Notes: a model not told the origin generated them from the letters alone. A stretch of DNA of 64,000 nt from Sphingomonas sp. 28-63-12 (GCA_002281535.1 NCGD01000007.1:1-64000); one strand, 5' to 3'; positions 17,771 through 27,989 are shown, numbered from the stretch's first letter. Made by a program: numbers and translations.

Positions 17771-19636
17771 ATGAACGGGGCCCCGCTGGTGGCGCTGGTC
17801 GGCAATCCCAATGCCGGCAAAAGTGCCCTGTTCAACGCCCTGACCGGCGCGCGGCAAAAGGTTGGCAATTATCCCGGTGTCACGGTCGAGCGCCATTCGG
17901 GGCGGCTGGCGCTGCCCGATGGGCGTCCAGTCGAGCTGGTCGACCTGCCCGGTGCCTATAGCCTTGATCCCGGCAGCCCCGACGAGCGCGTAACGCGCGA
18001 CGTGGTGACCGGCGCACAGGCCGGCGAGCGCCTGCCCGATGCGCTGATCGTGGTGGTCGATGCCGCCAATCTGGATAATCATCTGCGCTTCACGCTGCAA
18101 CTGATCGCGCTCGGGCTGCCGGTGGTGGTGGCGCTCAACATGATCGATCTGGCCGAGCGCGACGGGCTGGTGCTCGATACGGAAGCCTTGTCGCGTGCAC
18201 TCGGCGTGCCGGTGGTGCCGACCGTGGCGGTCCGGAAACGCGGGCTAGAGACGCTGAAGGACCAGCTGGCCGCCCTGCTCGGCCAGGGCCCGCTCACGCG
18301 GCTGCGCCCGAGTGACGGCAGCGTGCAGGAGGATATCGTCACCCTGCAACGCCGTGCGCGGACGATTGCGATAGCGGCAACTATTTCGGAAACACCGACT
18401 CGCCGGTGGACGCACACGCTCGATTCGATCGCGCTGCACCCCGTCTGGGGCATGATCCTGCTCGCGACGATCCTGTTCCTGATGTTCCAGGCGGTGTTCA
18501 GCTGGGCACAGGTGCCCGCCGACGCGATTGATGCCGGCTTCAGCGCGCTTGGGGCGGCGATCACCGCACAATTTGGTGAGGGGTTCATCCAGTCGCTGAT
18601 CATCGATGGCGCGATTGCGGGGGTGGGCGCGGTGCTGGTGTTCCTGCCGCAGATCATGATCCTGTTTTTCTTCATCCTGCTGCTCGAAGCGAGCGGTTAC
18701 ATGGTCCGCGCCGCCTTCCTGATGGACCGGGTGATGGCGAGCGTCGGCTTGTCGGGCCGCGCCTTCATCCCGCTGCTGTCGAGCTTCGCCTGCGCCGTCC
18801 CCGGCATCATGGCGACGCGGACGATCGAGGATGAGAAGGACCGGCTGACAACGATCCTGATCGCGCCGCTGATGACCTGTTCGGCGCGGCTGCCGGTCTA
18901 CACCCTCATCATCGGCGCGCTCATCCCCAATACCCCGGTGCTGCCGTTCGTGGGGCTGCAGGGTCTGGTGATGTTCGGGCTTTATATTCTGGGCGTGGTC
19001 GGTGCGTTCGTGGCGGCTTTGGTGCTGCGCAACACCGTCACCAAAGGCGCTTCCTCGGGCTTCATGATGGAAATGCCCAAATATCAGCTGCCCCGGCTGC
19101 GCGACATCGCGCAGGGCCTGTGGGGCAGGGTCGTGATCTTCCTGCGCCGCGCGGGGACGATCATCCTTTATTCGACGATCGCGCTGTGGCTCCTGCTAAG
19201 CTTTCCCAAGCCGCCCGCCGGCAGCCCGATCTCGCCGGTCAATTATTCTGTTGCCGGCCGTATCGCCAATGGGCTGGCGGTAGTGCTGAAACCGATCGGC
19301 TTCGATCGTGACATCGCGCTGGCGCTGATCCCGGCAATGGCGGCGCGCGAGGTGGCGGTGGCGGCGCTCGGCACGGTCTACGCAATTGACAACCCGGATG
19401 CCGAATCGGGGCAGAAGGCGCTGGCCGCCAACCTGAAAAAGCACTGGTCGCTGCCGACCGCGCTCGCGTTCCTGATGTGGTTCGTGTTTGCGCCGCAGTG
19501 TATTTCGACGATCGCCGTCACGCGGCGCGAAACCAATAGCTGGAAATGGCCTGCCTTCATGGTTGGCTATCTCTTCGTGCTGGCCTACATCGCAGCAGGC
19601 GCGACCTATTGGGGCGCGATCGCACTCGGGCTTTAG
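17771..19636 (+). CDS. feoB: Ferrous iron transporter B
   Basis: The 621-residue protein joins an N-terminal G domain to a membrane permease. G1 is GNPNAGKS (11-18), G3 DLPGAYS and G4 NMID. The membrane part has the duplicated Gate motifs ([20 protein letters not shown] and later [14 protein letters not shown]). It imports Fe2+ across the inner membrane. FeoC is absent, as is common in alphaproteobacteria. The start [11 protein letters not shown] was preferred over an upstream ATG that lies inside feoA. Its stop is 10 nt before ssb. Confidence 0.96.
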   Translation: MNGAPLVALVGNPNAGKSALFNALTGARQKVGNYPGVTVERHSGRLALPDGRPVELVDLPGAYSLDPGSPDERVTRDVVTGAQAGERLPDALIVVVDAANLDNHLRFTLQLIALGLPVVVALNMIDLAERDGLVLDTEALSRALGVPVVPTVAVRKRGLETLKDQLAALLGQGPLTRLRPSDGSVQEDIVTLQRRARTIAIAATISETPTRRWTHTLDSIALHPVWGMILLATILFLMFQAVFSWAQVPADAIDAGFSALGAAITAQFGEGFIQSLIIDGAIAGVGAVLVFLPQIMILFFFILLLEASGYMVRAAFLMDRVMASVGLSGRAFIPLLSSFACAVPGIMATRTIEDEKDRLTTILIAPLMTCSARLPVYTLIIGALIPNTPVLPFVGLQGLVMFGLYILGVVGAFVAALVLRNTVTKGASSGFMMEMPKYQLPRLRDIAQGLWGRVVIFLRRAGTIILYSTIALWLLLSFPKPPAGSPISPVNYSVAGRIANGLAVVLKPIGFDRDIALALIPAMAAREVAVAALGTVYAIDNPDAESGQKALAANLKKHWSLPTALAFLMWFVFAPQCISTIAVTRRETNSWKWPAFMVGYLFVLAYIAAGATYWGAIALGL

Positions 19637-19646
19637 GAAGAAGAAT

Positions 19647-20195
19647 ATGGCGGGCAGCGTCAACAAGGTGATCATCGTCGGCAATCTTGGGCGCGATCCC
19701 GAGAGCAAGTCGTTCCAAAATGGCGGCAAGGTCGTGAACCTGCGCATCGCCACGTCAGACAGCTGGAAGGACAAGAACACCGGCGAACGCAAGGAAGCGA
19801 CCGAATGGCATTCGGTGGCAATCTTCAACGAAGGCCTCGCCAATGTGGCCGAGCGCTATCTGCGCAAGGGCAGCAAGGTCTATATCGAGGGCGCGCTCAA
19901 AACCCGCAAATGGCAGGATGCGAGCGGTAATGATCGCTACTCGACCGAAATTGTGCTGCAGGGCTTCAATTCGGTGCTGACGATGCTCGATGGCGCGCCT
20001 GGTGGCGGCGGCGGTTCGGGCGGTGGCTCGGGTGGTGGTGGCGGCGGCGATTGGGATGGCGGCCGCGATGACTTTGGCGGAGGCTCAAGCGCCCCGCGCA
20101 GCGGCGGTAACGGCAATCGCGGTGGTGGCGGCTTTGGCGGCGGTAATAGCGGCGGCGGTTTCCCGGATGATCTCGACGACGACGTGCCGTTCTGA
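19647..20195 (+). CDS. ssb: Single-stranded DNA-binding protein
   Basis: The 182-residue protein begins [19 protein letters not shown]. It has the OB fold in the first 110 residues ([26 protein letters not shown]), then a glycine-rich linker of about 55 residues and the acidic tail DDLDDDVPF that recruits partners such as helicases and exonucleases. An AGGAAG ribosome-binding site precedes the ATG. It sits just after feoB but has no functional link to iron transport. Confidence 0.96.
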   Translation: MAGSVNKVIIVGNLGRDPESKSFQNGGKVVNLRIATSDSWKDKNTGERKEATEWHSVAIFNEGLANVAERYLRKGSKVYIEGALKTRKWQDASGNDRYSTEIVLQGFNSVLTMLDGAPGGGGGSGGGSGGGGGGDWDGGRDDFGGGSSAPRSGGNGNRGGGGFGGGNSGGGFPDDLDDDVPF

Positions 20196-20199
20196 CGGG

Positions 20200-20787
20200 C
20201 TATCGCCGCAGCAAAAACACCGCATGTTCGGCCAGGAAATTCGCCGCTGCTGAGGTAGTGGCCTTGCCGTCCGACAGGAACCACGCGCCCTCCACCGTCA
20301 CCCCGCGCTCTTTCACAAAGGCGCGGAAATCGTCGACGGTGACATGGTGGATGTTCGGCGTGTCGTACCAGCGCTCGGGCAGCAGCCTGGTCACGGGCAT
20401 CCGCCCCCCCCACAGCAGCGACGCGCGCACGCGCCAATGCGCGAAATTGGGGAAGGACACAAAGGCCTGCCGCCCGATCCGCAGCAAGTGATCGAGCACC
20501 ACATCGGGCGCGCGCGCAGTCTGCAAGGTCTGGCTCAGGATCGCATAGTCGAAGCTGGCATCGGGATAATCGGCCAGGTCGCGGTCGGCATCGCCCTGCA
20601 CCACCGACAGCCCGCGCGCGACCGCAGCGGCTACATTGCCCGCATCGAGCTCCAGCCCGCGCGCATCGACTTGCCGTGTGTCGCGCAGCGCTGCCATCAG
20701 CGCGCCGTCACCGCAGCCGATATCGAGCACGCGGGCACCCGGGGCGACATTGGCGGCGATGATCGCAAGATCGGGGCGCAGCGTCAT
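20200..20787 (-). CDS. metW: MetW, methionine biosynthesis protein
   Basis: The 195-residue class I SAM-dependent methyltransferase-fold protein has motif [16 protein letters not shown], motif II/post-I GLELD and [11 protein letters not shown]. MetW works with MetX in homoserine acyl transfer for methionine synthesis. The start overlaps the metX stop as ATGA, the standard proteobacterial metXW arrangement. Confidence 0.94.
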   Translation of the reverse strand: MTLRPDLAIIAANVAPGARVLDIGCGDGALMAALRDTRQVDARGLELDAGNVAAAVARGLSVVQGDADRDLADYPDASFDYAILSQTLQTARAPDVVLDHLLRIGRQAFVSFPNFAHWRVRASLLWGGRMPVTRLLPERWYDTPNIHHVTVDDFRAFVKERGVTVEGAWFLSDGKATTSAAANFLAEHAVFLLRR

Positions 20788-21902
20788 GCCACCGATCGCA
20801 GGAAACCATCGACCACCCGGTTCAACTCGGGCGATTCGAGCAGAAAGGCGTCGTGCCCATAGGGGCTCGACAGCTCGACAAAGCTCGCGGCCGCGCCGCT
20901 GGCGTTGAGCGCGTGGACGATGCTGCGCGATTCCGCTGTTGGATAAAGCCAGTCGGTATCGAAACTGACCAGGCAGAAACGCGCCGCCGTGGCGCGGAAG
21001 GCATTGGCCAGCATGCCGCCATGTTCTTCGGCCAAGTCGAAATAATCCATCGCGCGGGTGATGTAGAGATAGCTGTTGGCATCGAACCGGTCGACGAAGC
21101 TGATCCCCTGGTGCCGCAGATAGCTCTCGACCTGGAAATCGGCATCGAAGCCGAACGATTTCGCCTCCCGCGCCTGCAACCGCCGCCCGAATTTTTCGGT
21201 GAGGCCAGCCTCCGACAGATACGTGATATGCGCCGCCATCCGCGCCACCGCCAGGCCCGCGGTCGGTGGCTCGCCGCTCGCATAATAATCGCCGCCCTGC
21301 CAGCGCGGATCGGCCATCACCGCCTGCCGCCCGACTTCGTGAAAGGCGATATTCTGTGCGGTGTGGCGCGCGGTCGAGGCGATCACCACCGCCGCACGTA
21401 CCCGATCAGGGAAGGTCGCGGGCCAGCTCAGCGCCTGCATCCCCCCCATCGATCCGCCGACCACTGCGCGCAACACGCCAACGCCCAGATGATCGAGCAG
21501 CATCGCCTGCGCGCGCACCATGTCGCGAATGGTGATGACGGGGAAGCTCATGCCCCAGGGCTCGCCCGTCGCGGGATTGACGCTGGCCGGGCCCGACGAG
21601 CCCATGCAGCTGCCCAGTACGTTGGCGCAGATAACGAAATGGCGCGCAGGGTCGATCGGCTTGCCGGGCCCCACCATCCGCGTCCACCAGCCGGGTTTGC
21701 CGGTAATCGGGTGATCGCTGGCGACGAACTGGTCGCCGGTCAGCGCATGGCAGATCAGGATCGCATTGCCGCCATCTGCATCCAGCGCGCCATAGGTTTC
21801 ATAGGCGATATCGACAGGGGACAGCAGATTGCCACGGTCCAGCCGCAACGGGCCGGGCAGGGTAACGGAACGGCTAAGGCCAAAACGGACGTCGTCAGAC
21901 AT
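20784..21902 (-). CDS. metX: Homoserine O-acyltransferase
   Basis: The 372-residue alpha/beta-hydrolase transfers an acyl group (acetyl or succinyl) to homoserine, the first committed step of methionine synthesis. Visible motifs are ALTGDQF with the oxyanion loop, [11 protein letters not shown] with the nucleophile Ser, and a C-terminal catalytic His in [10 protein letters not shown]. Acyl-donor preference cannot be told here. The gene diverges from hisC. A perfect -35 TTGACA (minus strand 21939-21934) places the start of transcription close to the ATG. Confidence 0.95.
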   Translation of the reverse strand: MSDDVRFGLSRSVTLPGPLRLDRGNLLSPVDIAYETYGALDADGGNAILICHALTGDQFVASDHPITGKPGWWTRMVGPGKPIDPARHFVICANVLGSCMGSSGPASVNPATGEPWGMSFPVITIRDMVRAQAMLLDHLGVGVLRAVVGGSMGGMQALSWPATFPDRVRAAVVIASTARHTAQNIAFHEVGRQAVMADPRWQGGDYYASGEPPTAGLAVARMAAHITYLSEAGLTEKFGRRLQAREAKSFGFDADFQVESYLRHQGISFVDRFDANSYLYITRAMDYFDLAEEHGGMLANAFRATAARFCLVSFDTDWLYPTAESRSIVHALNASGAAASFVELSSPYGHDAFLLESPELNRVVDGFLRSVA

Positions 21903-21969
21903 GGACCGGGCGCTAGGGCCGGGCCGTTCACCTTGTCAATGCAAGCACTGAACGGCTATGCGCGCCCCA
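21902..21969. promoter_or_regulatory. Divergent metX/hisC promoter with nested inverted repeats
   Basis: Only 66 bp separate the two divergent ATGs. Perfect 8-bp arms GCCGTTCA (21923-21930) and TGAACGGC (21949-21956) enclose a second pair, CTTG (21932-21935) and CAAG (21942-21945). TTGTCA (21933-21938, plus strand) and TTGACA (21939-21934, minus strand) overlap as -35 boxes of two opposed promoters. The matching -10 elements GCTATGC (hisC) and CCTAGCG (metX) each lie close to the respective ATG. Both mRNAs may be nearly leaderless. Confidence 0.55.
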
Positions 21970-23081
21970 TGTCCGCTCCAACCCCCGCCCCCCGCCCTAA
22001 AGACTGGGTCATGGCCATCGCGCCCTATGTCCCCGGCCGCTCCACCGCTGATGACGGGCGCAAGCTCGTCAAGCTGTCCGCGAATGAAAACCCGCTCGGC
22101 ACCAGCGCGCATGCCCGCGCCGCCTTTGACGAGGCGGACCGCTCGCTCGATCGCTATCCCGATCCGGGCGCGACGCTGCTGCGCGAGGCAGTGGCCGAAA
22201 AATATGGCCTGGATCCGCTCCGCGTCATCTACGGTACCGGGTCGGACGATGTGCTCCATCTCGCCGCCGGCGCCTTTGCCGGGCCGGGCGATGAAGTGAT
22301 CTTCGTCCATTACGGCTTTGCCGTATATGAAATCGCCGCGCGCCGGGTCGGCGCGACCCCGGTGGTCGCGCCGGACAAGGATTATGCCACCGATGTCGAC
22401 GCGATCCTGGCCTGCGTCACTGAGCGCACCCGGATCGTCTTCCTCGCCAATCCCAACAACCCCACCGGCACCTTTACGCCGCGTGGCGAGATCGCCCGGC
22501 TGCACGCGGCATTGCCCAAGAGCGTGCTGCTGGTGATCGATCAGGCCTATGCCGAATATATCGACGCCGCTGAGGACGATGCCGGCCTCGCGCTGGCGAT
22601 GACCGAAAGCAATGTACTGATCACGCGGACCTTCTCCAAAATCTATGGGCTCGCCGCCGAACGGATCGGCTGGGGCTATGGCGCAGCGCCGCTGATCGAG
22701 GCAATGCACCGGATCCGCCTGCCCTTCAACGTTACCACTGCCGGCCAGCTGGCGGCGGTTGCAGCGCTTGGTGATACCGATTTCGTCGATGCCGCGCGCG
22801 CGCACAATGCCACATGGCGGACATGGCTGGCCGACGAGATCGCGTCGATGGGGAATCACGGACTGCGTGCGGTGCCCTCCATGGCCAATTTCCTGCTGGT
22901 GCTGTTCGAAGGCGCGGTGACCGCCGAGGCGGCTTACAAGGGGCTGATGGAGCGCGGCTATATCGTCCGCTGGCTGCCGGGGCAGGGCCTGCCGCATGGC
23001 CTGCGCATGACGATCGGCACCGAGGACGAGACTCGCGGGCTGGCAGCGGCGCTGCGCGATATCGTCGAGCCGAACGGCTGA
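21969..23081 (+). CDS. hisC: Histidinol-phosphate/aromatic aminotransferase
   Basis: The 370-residue class I/II PLP enzyme has [12 protein letters not shown] near its N-terminus, the PLP-lysine motif [11 protein letters not shown] with Lys224, and an Arg-rich C-terminus with [11 protein letters not shown]. HisC transaminates imidazole acetol phosphate. Because it overlaps the prephenate dehydrogenase gene by one base, it probably also supplies the final aromatic transamination. The frame is open far upstream antisense to metX, so the start before [12 protein letters not shown] was taken. Confidence 0.9.
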   Translation: MSAPTPAPRPKDWVMAIAPYVPGRSTADDGRKLVKLSANENPLGTSAHARAAFDEADRSLDRYPDPGATLLREAVAEKYGLDPLRVIYGTGSDDVLHLAAGAFAGPGDEVIFVHYGFAVYEIAARRVGATPVVAPDKDYATDVDAILACVTERTRIVFLANPNNPTGTFTPRGEIARLHAALPKSVLLVIDQAYAEYIDAAEDDAGLALAMTESNVLITRTFSKIYGLAAERIGWGYGAAPLIEAMHRIRLPFNVTTAGQLAAVAALGDTDFVDAARAHNATWRTWLADEIASMGNHGLRAVPSMANFLLVLFEGAVTAEAAYKGLMERGYIVRWLPGQGLPHGLRMTIGTEDETRGLAAALRDIVEPNG

Positions 23082-23989
23082 TGCTGCCTTTTGCCCGCGT
23101 CACGATCATCGGGCTGGGGCTGATCGGCTCGTCCGTCGCGCGCGCGGTGAGGACACAGATGCCGACCGTGCGGTTGACCGGGCATGACGGCGATCCCGAG
23201 GTTCTCGCCACGGCCGATCGGCTGCAGCTGTGCGACGATATCGCCGACAGCGCGGGCACTGCAGTGATCGATGCCGATTTCGTGATCCTGTGCGTGCCGG
23301 TCGGCGCGATGGCGGCGGTGGCTGAGGCGATTCGCGCCGACCTGCCCGCCGACGCCATCGTCAGCGATGTCGGCAGCTGCAAGGAAGAGGTCGCGCGCGT
23401 GCTGGTCGAGGAGCTGCCCGGCGCAATCATTGTTCCCGCGCATCCGGTTGCGGGCACCGAACGATCGGGGCCGGAAGCCGGTTTCGCCACCCTGTTCCAG
23501 GGCCGTTGGTGCATCGTCACGCCGATCGCGGGCATGCCCGAGGCGGCGACCGAACGGGTTTGCGAATTCTGGCGCCGACTGGGCGCGAACATCGATCTGA
23601 TGGCGCCCGATCACCATGATCGCGTGCTCGCCGTCACCAGCCATTTGCCGCATCTGATCGCCTATACCATTGTCGGCACCGCCTCCGACCTGGAAGAGGT
23701 GACCCAGTCCGAGGTGATCAAATATTCGGCGGGTGGTTTTCGCGATTTCACCCGTATCGCGGCCTCCGACCCGACGATGTGGCGCGACGTGTTTCTGTCG
23801 AACCGCGAGGCGGTACTCGACATGCTGCAGCGCTTTTCGGAGGATCTCTCGCAGCTCCAGCGCGCGATCCGCTGGGGCAAGGGCGATGAATTATTCGATC
23901 TCTTCACGCGCACCCGCGCGGTGCGGCGCAGCATCATCGAGCAAGGCCAAGATGACCCAGCGCCCGATTTCGGGCGAGCGCACGAATAA
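23081..23989 (+). CDS. tyrC: Prephenate/arogenate (cyclohexadienyl) dehydrogenase
   Basis: The 302-residue NAD(P)-dependent enzyme has an N-terminal Rossmann fold (IIGLGLIGSSVARAV) and the TyrA/TyrC domain (HPVAGTERSGP, SHLPHLIAY). It oxidatively decarboxylates prephenate or arogenate for tyrosine synthesis. The ATG overlaps the hisC TGA as TGATG, so the two are translationally coupled. The hisC-tyrC pairing is known in sphingomonads' relative Zymomonas (from memory, unchecked). Confidence 0.93.
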   Translation: MLPFARVTIIGLGLIGSSVARAVRTQMPTVRLTGHDGDPEVLATADRLQLCDDIADSAGTAVIDADFVILCVPVGAMAAVAEAIRADLPADAIVSDVGSCKEEVARVLVEELPGAIIVPAHPVAGTERSGPEAGFATLFQGRWCIVTPIAGMPEAATERVCEFWRRLGANIDLMAPDHHDRVLAVTSHLPHLIAYTIVGTASDLEEVTQSEVIKYSAGGFRDFTRIAASDPTMWRDVFLSNREAVLDMLQRFSEDLSQLQRAIRWGKGDELFDLFTRTRAVRRSIIEQGQDDPAPDFGRAHE

Positions 23990-23991
23990 CC

Positions 23992-24675
23992 TTATTCCAG
24001 CACGTTGATTGCGGCATGAACGCGCGATTCAATCTCTTCACGCGGCAGTTTCGGCGGGATGCGCTCACCGAATCGGAAAGTGACCACACCGGGACGTTTC
24101 GGCCCGCTTTTCGGCCAGACCGCGCCCGAATTGATCGCAATCGGCACCACCGGCATGCCCAGCACCCGATATAGCCCGGCAAAACCCGATTTGAGCGGCG
24201 GCTTCTCGCCCGCGGCAACGCGCGTGCCCTCGGGAAAGATGATCACCGATCGCCCCTGTGCCAGCGCTGCCTTGGCCTCGCGCATCATCTGCCGGAGCGC
24301 GGCGGCATTGGCGTCGCGATCGACGACGATCGCCCCATAATGCCGCATGGCCCAGCCCCAAACCGGGATGGAGGCCAGTTCGCGCTTGATCACGAATACC
24401 GGATTGCCCAGCGTCCGGCACAATTCCAGCGTCTCGAACATCGCATGGTGCTTGGCCGCATAAAAGGTCGGCTCTGCCGAAACGCCGCCTTCATAGCGGG
24501 TGGTGATGCCCAGCGTCACGCGCGCCGCAAAGCGGTGGAATCGCGACCAGAGATGAACATTGGCCATGAAGGCACGCTGGCCGATCAGCGCCGAAATCGG
24601 CGTGGCCAGGACGATCGGCACCGATCCCAGATAGAATAGCAGCACAAACGCCCAGGTCCGCAGCCGGTTGATCAC
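23992..24675 (-). CDS. 1-acyl-sn-glycerol-3-phosphate acyltransferase-like
   Basis: The 227-residue membrane-associated protein has a hydrophobic N-terminus (AFVLLFYLGSVPIVLATPI). Acyltransferase block I is AKHHAMFETL, a His-x4-Glu variant of HX4D common in alphaproteobacterial PlsC. Block III is IIFPEGTRVAAGE and block IV VPIAINSGAVWP. It should esterify lysophosphatidate or a related lipid. It closes the ftsE-ftsX-ydcF-plsC minus-strand run (4-nt overlap with the preceding gene). Confidence 0.88.
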   Translation of the reverse strand: MINRLRTWAFVLLFYLGSVPIVLATPISALIGQRAFMANVHLWSRFHRFAARVTLGITTRYEGGVSAEPTFYAAKHHAMFETLELCRTLGNPVFVIKRELASIPVWGWAMRHYGAIVVDRDANAAALRQMMREAKAALAQGRSVIIFPEGTRVAAGEKPPLKSGFAGLYRVLGMPVVPIAINSGAVWPKSGPKRPGVVTFRFGERIPPKLPREEIESRVHAAINVLE

Positions 24676-25208
24676 GCGCCAACCCCCAGGCCCAATGCCA
24701 CGCGCCGGACGAGATATTTGTTATATTCGGCAAACAGCAGCAGGAAGCGCGGGGCGCCGGGCACACCGTCACCGACGATTTCCACCTTGGATCCAAGCGC
24801 GTAATTGAGCTCAAGCAGGGCACGGCGGAGATGCCAGTCCGCCGTCACCAGCCGCACCGATCGATAGCCATGGCGCCGCACCCAATCGCGGGTTTCCTCG
24901 GCATTGGACCGCGTATCCACCGCCTCGCGACCAAGATCGATGCAACAGGCAAACAGGCTCGGCGCGGTGTGATAGGCGATGGCAAGATCGATCGGTCTGA
25001 CGCCCTGATCGACCCCGGTGACCAGCATCCGCTTGGCAGCGCCGGCCCGCAGCAGGGCAATCCCGCGATCGATCCGGCCCGGCCCGCCGGTGGGCACGAC
25101 GATGGCATCAGTACGGCGGTTGTCGAGCGGACCGGGCAGGGTCAGCATGAACCATGCAAAACCGAGCAGCCAGGCAATGGCTGCAAGCCCCAGCACACGC
25201 CGGATCAC
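24672..25208 (-). CDS. YdcF-family membrane protein (DUF218)
   Basis: The 178-residue protein has one N-terminal transmembrane helix (RRVLGLAAIAWLLGFAWFML). A DUF218 domain follows, starting DAIVVPTGGPGRIDRGIALL and ending with SNAEETRDWVRRHGYRSVRLVT and a HLRRA motif. Members act in envelope/peptidoglycan or vancomycin-resistance-like roles that are not well defined. A GTG start overlapping the ftsX stop as GTGA was chosen over an upstream in-frame ATG inside ftsX. Confidence 0.85.
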   Translation of the reverse strand: MIRRVLGLAAIAWLLGFAWFMLTLPGPLDNRRTDAIVVPTGGPGRIDRGIALLRAGAAKRMLVTGVDQGVRPIDLAIAYHTAPSLFACCIDLGREAVDTRSNAEETRDWVRRHGYRSVRLVTADWHLRRALLELNYALGSKVEIVGDGVPGAPRFLLLFAEYNKYLVRRVALGLGVGA

Positions 25209-26098
25209 AGGAAGCGCCTGAGCGCGCCGAGCACCGCATAGCGCGCCGCCACGGTTGCCAGCAACGCAAACAGGATAGGCAGGCCGGCGAGCAGAACCCA
25301 ATCGCGTTCGGACAGCGCAATCCCGCTCAGCAAATCCGAACCCAGCCCCGATAACTGGCTGCCGATAACCGTGATCGTCATCATCGCCAGCACCGTCCCC
25401 GCCACACCGCCATAGAGCGTATCGAGCGCAATTCGGCGCTGAAACAGCCGCGCGACCTGCATATCGGTCGATCCCAGCATATGGAGCACCTCGATCGTCT
25501 CGCGGTGGGTGTCGAGCCCGGCCCGCCCGACCAGGATCACCACCGCCGCCGTTGCGCCTGCCATCAGCAGCACCAGCCCCAAAGCGAGCCAGACCATCAG
25601 GCGCATGAAATTGCTGACCGGCGACATCCAGCTTTCATGGCGATCAATCCGCGCCGCTGGCACGATCGCCCGCACCGCCCGCGTCAGCCGGGCGACGGTC
25701 TCATCGCTCCCCACCCCCAATTGTACGTCGATCATCGCCGGCACCGGCAGATCGGGATCAGCCCCATCTTCGCCCAGCCATGGCCGCAACAGGGCGGCGA
25801 GCTGCGCGCGATCGACCGGATCGGCCCGGGCGACGCCACCGATCCGGCGGATGGCAGCGAGTGCAGCGGCGGCATCGCGCTCTCTCACCCCCTCATTCGC
25901 CTCCACGATCTGCACGGTCAGCCGACCGGCGAGCTGGCGATCGAGCACCGATGCCGCCGCCAGCGTGCCAAGCCCAAAGGCGGCGGCCAGCACCGTCAGG
26001 AACAGCATGATCGCCATGATCCACATCATCGATCGCGTCCGGCGGCTTTCATCGAGCAGGCGGCGATCGGCGGCGGGGGTGATAATCCGCACCTTCAC
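25205..26098 (-). CDS. ftsX: Cell division protein FtsX
   Basis: The 297-residue inner-membrane protein has a cytoplasmic N-terminus, a first helix (MMWIMAIMLFLTVLAAAF), a periplasmic loop of about 110 residues and three more helices near the C-terminus. FtsX with FtsE controls peptidoglycan hydrolases at the septum. The ftsE and ydcF neighbours on each side overlap it by 4 bp, so all four genes are probably one operon. Confidence 0.92.
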   Translation of the reverse strand: MKVRIITPAADRRLLDESRRTRSMMWIMAIMLFLTVLAAAFGLGTLAAASVLDRQLAGRLTVQIVEANEGVRERDAAAALAAIRRIGGVARADPVDRAQLAALLRPWLGEDGADPDLPVPAMIDVQLGVGSDETVARLTRAVRAIVPAARIDRHESWMSPVSNFMRLMVWLALGLVLLMAGATAAVVILVGRAGLDTHRETIEVLHMLGSTDMQVARLFQRRIALDTLYGGVAGTVLAMMTITVIGSQLSGLGSDLLSGIALSERDWVLLAGLPILFALLATVAARYAVLGALRRFL

Positions 26099-26799
26099 GG
26101 CTGGGCACCGGGCGGATGACGCAGTGATCCGGTCGGATCGAGCAACCGCCCCTGATCGAGCCGCATCATATGCGCGTTGGGGATTCGGCCAAGCAAATGA
26201 AAATCATGCGTAGCGACGACAACGGTGGTCCCCAGCCGGTTGAGGCTGTCGAACAGATGCAGCAGCCGTTCGGCCATATCGGGATCGACATTGCCGGTCG
26301 GCTCGTCGGCGACCAGAATCTCTGGCCGGCCGATCACCGCGCGGGCAATCGCCACGCGTTGCTGCTCGCCACCCGACAAGGTTGGCGGCTTGGCCTGAAC
26401 CCGGTCAGACAAGCCAACCCAGGCCAGCATCTCCCGCACCGGCGCCTCGACATCGGCCTCGGGCACCCCCGAAACCCGCAAGGGCAGGGCGATATTGTCA
26501 TAGGCAGACAGATGCGGGAGAAGCCGGAAATCCTGAAAGACCACGCCGATCCGGCGTCGAAACCCCGGCAAGCGGCTGCGCGGCAGCGTGCCCGCATCCT
26601 CGCCGAACAGCTTGATCGACCCCCGGCTCGGGCGCTGCGAGAGATAGAGCAATTTCAGCAGCGATGTCTTGCCCGCCCCCGAAGCGCCGGTAAGAAAATA
26701 GAACGCCCCGCTCGACAGCGTGAAGCTGACATCGGTCAGCGTCTCCTGCCCCGATCCATAACGCAGCCCGACATTGTCGAAATGAACGATGTTCGCCAT
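26095..26799 (-). CDS. ftsE: Cell division ATP-binding protein FtsE
   Basis: The 234-residue ABC ATPase has Walker A GASGAGKT, the signature LSGGEQQRVAIARA, Walker B ILVADEPTGNVD and the H-loop THD. FtsE drives the FtsX-linked activation of septal hydrolases. An upstream in-frame ATG 18 codons earlier was rejected in favour of MANIVHFDNVGLRYG. It diverges from a zinc-ribbon membrane protein, a pairing that recurs in alphaproteobacteria. Confidence 0.94.
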   Translation of the reverse strand: MANIVHFDNVGLRYGSGQETLTDVSFTLSSGAFYFLTGASGAGKTSLLKLLYLSQRPSRGSIKLFGEDAGTLPRSRLPGFRRRIGVVFQDFRLLPHLSAYDNIALPLRVSGVPEADVEAPVREMLAWVGLSDRVQAKPPTLSGGEQQRVAIARAVIGRPEILVADEPTGNVDPDMAERLLHLFDSLNRLGTTVVVATHDFHLLGRIPNAHMMRLDQGRLLDPTGSLRHPPGAQP

Positions 26800-26993
26800 G
26801 GCGGCGCGGTTTCCGCTTTCGGTGGTTGATCCGGTATTATCCAGCCATCGCACGCTCGGGCGGGCGGCTCAAGCGCGCTCGCGCCCGCCCGGGCCAAAGC
26901 TTCCGCTTGCCAGTTCGGCCCGCAACGTGCTTAGATTCGTGACAGGCAGAAGTCGGCGGCCCCGCCAGCCCCGGTACAACAAAGCGTAGCGCG

Positions 26994-27728
26994 ATGATCT
27001 TGGAATGCACCGAATGCCGGACACGGTATCTGGTCCCCGATGCGGCCATTGGGGCAGATGGTCGCACGGTGCGCTGCGCCAGCTGCAAGCATAGCTGGTT
27101 CCAGCCGCCCGCCCCGCTTGACCTCGTCACCCGCGCCGAATCGGCCGGTGCCGAATCCGGTGCAGACCAATATCCCGCGCCGACGCGCGCGCGGCCAGCC
27201 GATAGCACCACCCCAGCCGCGGCGCCCATCGCACCAGGCGACGATCCCGATTTTGATCCCTTTGCGCACCGCGCGCCATTTCGTCCGCGCCGCAACCCTG
27301 CCCGGCGACAGACATTTGCCGCTGTCGCCGCTGGCACCGCCATGCTGGTGGGGGTTGTCGCGATTCTCTATTCGGGCGCGCCGGGCTTTGCCACGCAGAT
27401 GGGCCTCGCCCAGCCGGTCAAGGACGATCCGCTGGTGATCGAACAATATCCGATCGACCGGCGCGATCTGCCGACCGGTACCGAATTATTCGCGGTGAGC
27501 GGCCGGATCATCAACAAATCCAACAGCCGCCAGGCCGTGCCCGATATCCGCGCCGAGCTGCGGGACGGCGAATCCGGCAATTCGCGGGTGGTGTTCAGCT
27601 GGACGATCACGCCCGAACGGCGGACACTGGCACCGGGCGCCGCGATCGAGTTCAACAGCGCGCAGACCGATGTGCCCGCCAATTCCAAAAGGCTCGATTT
27701 CACTTTTGAACGTGGCCCCGCCGGCTGA
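26994..27728 (+). CDS. Zinc-ribbon (MJ0042-type) membrane protein
   Basis: The 244-residue protein starts with a zinc finger, C5-x2-C8 and C28-x2-C31. A proline/acid-rich linker, a transmembrane helix (about 107-125, TFAAVAAGTAMLVGVVAILY) and a periplasmic DUF3426-like beta domain (GRIINKSNSRQAVPDIRAEL) follow. Such proteins are found near ftsEX; the function is unclear. The 194-bp gap before it carries both divergent promoters, but I saw no clear box. Confidence 0.78.
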   Translation: MILECTECRTRYLVPDAAIGADGRTVRCASCKHSWFQPPAPLDLVTRAESAGAESGADQYPAPTRARPADSTTPAAAPIAPGDDPDFDPFAHRAPFRPRRNPARRQTFAAVAAGTAMLVGVVAILYSGAPGFATQMGLAQPVKDDPLVIEQYPIDRRDLPTGTELFAVSGRIINKSNSRQAVPDIRAELRDGESGNSRVVFSWTITPERRTLAPGAAIEFNSAQTDVPANSKRLDFTFERGPAG

Positions 27729-27790
27729 TCGCGGTACGGCGCATGCATTACTGAGCGCCTGACCCGATATTTCGCCCCGACATATGCCGC

Positions 27791-27819
27791 TTGTCAGCAC
27801 CTACCCGCTTTGCTAGTGC
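27791..27819 (+). promoter_or_regulatory. Likely tRNA-Leu promoter
   Basis: TTGTCA (27791-27796) and TAGTGC (27814-27819) are separated by 17 bp, the latter preceded by GC to give GCTAGTGC. This fits the alphaproteobacterial -10 form GCTANANC at most positions. It lies about 55 nt before the mature tRNA, a normal leader length. Confidence 0.45.
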
Positions 27820-27873
27820 CCCGCGACTACCAGCTGCTGGGCCCACATCATTACGGGTCGGCGGTGTACACGT

Positions 27874-27960
27874 GCGGCCGTGGCGGAACTGGTAGACGCG
27901 CAACGTTGAGGTCGTTGTGGGCGAAAGCCCGTGGAAGTTCGAGTCTTCTCGGCCGCACCA
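27874..27960 (+). tRNA. tRNA-Leu (anticodon GAG)
   Basis: An 87-nt gene with a 7-bp acceptor stem (GCGGCCG/CGGCCGC), a D-loop GGCGGAACTGGTAGACGC, a 5-bp anticodon stem CAACG/CGTTG with loop TTGAGGT (anticodon GAG) and a long variable arm typical of leucine tRNAs. The T-loop is GTTCGAGTC. The terminal CCA is encoded. It reads CUC/CUU codons. Confidence 0.97.
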
Positions 27961-27972
27961 CTTTTCTATAAT

Positions 27973-27989
27973 TTGCCCCCAGGGGGCAA
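27973..27989. terminator. Short hairpin after tRNA-Leu
   Basis: TTGCCCC-CAG-GGGGCAA is a perfect 7-bp stem just after the tRNA. There is no T-run on either side after the stem, so it may be an mRNA or tRNA-precursor 3' end structure rather than a classic terminator. Confidence 0.4.

Noticed and set aside
19998-20160. GGY-rich tract in ssb as a DNA repeat
   Set aside because: It encodes the normal glycine-rich linker of SSB.
20853-21968. Long upstream extension of the hisC frame
   Set aside because: It is antisense to metX, with basic low-complexity translation; the family start is at 21969.
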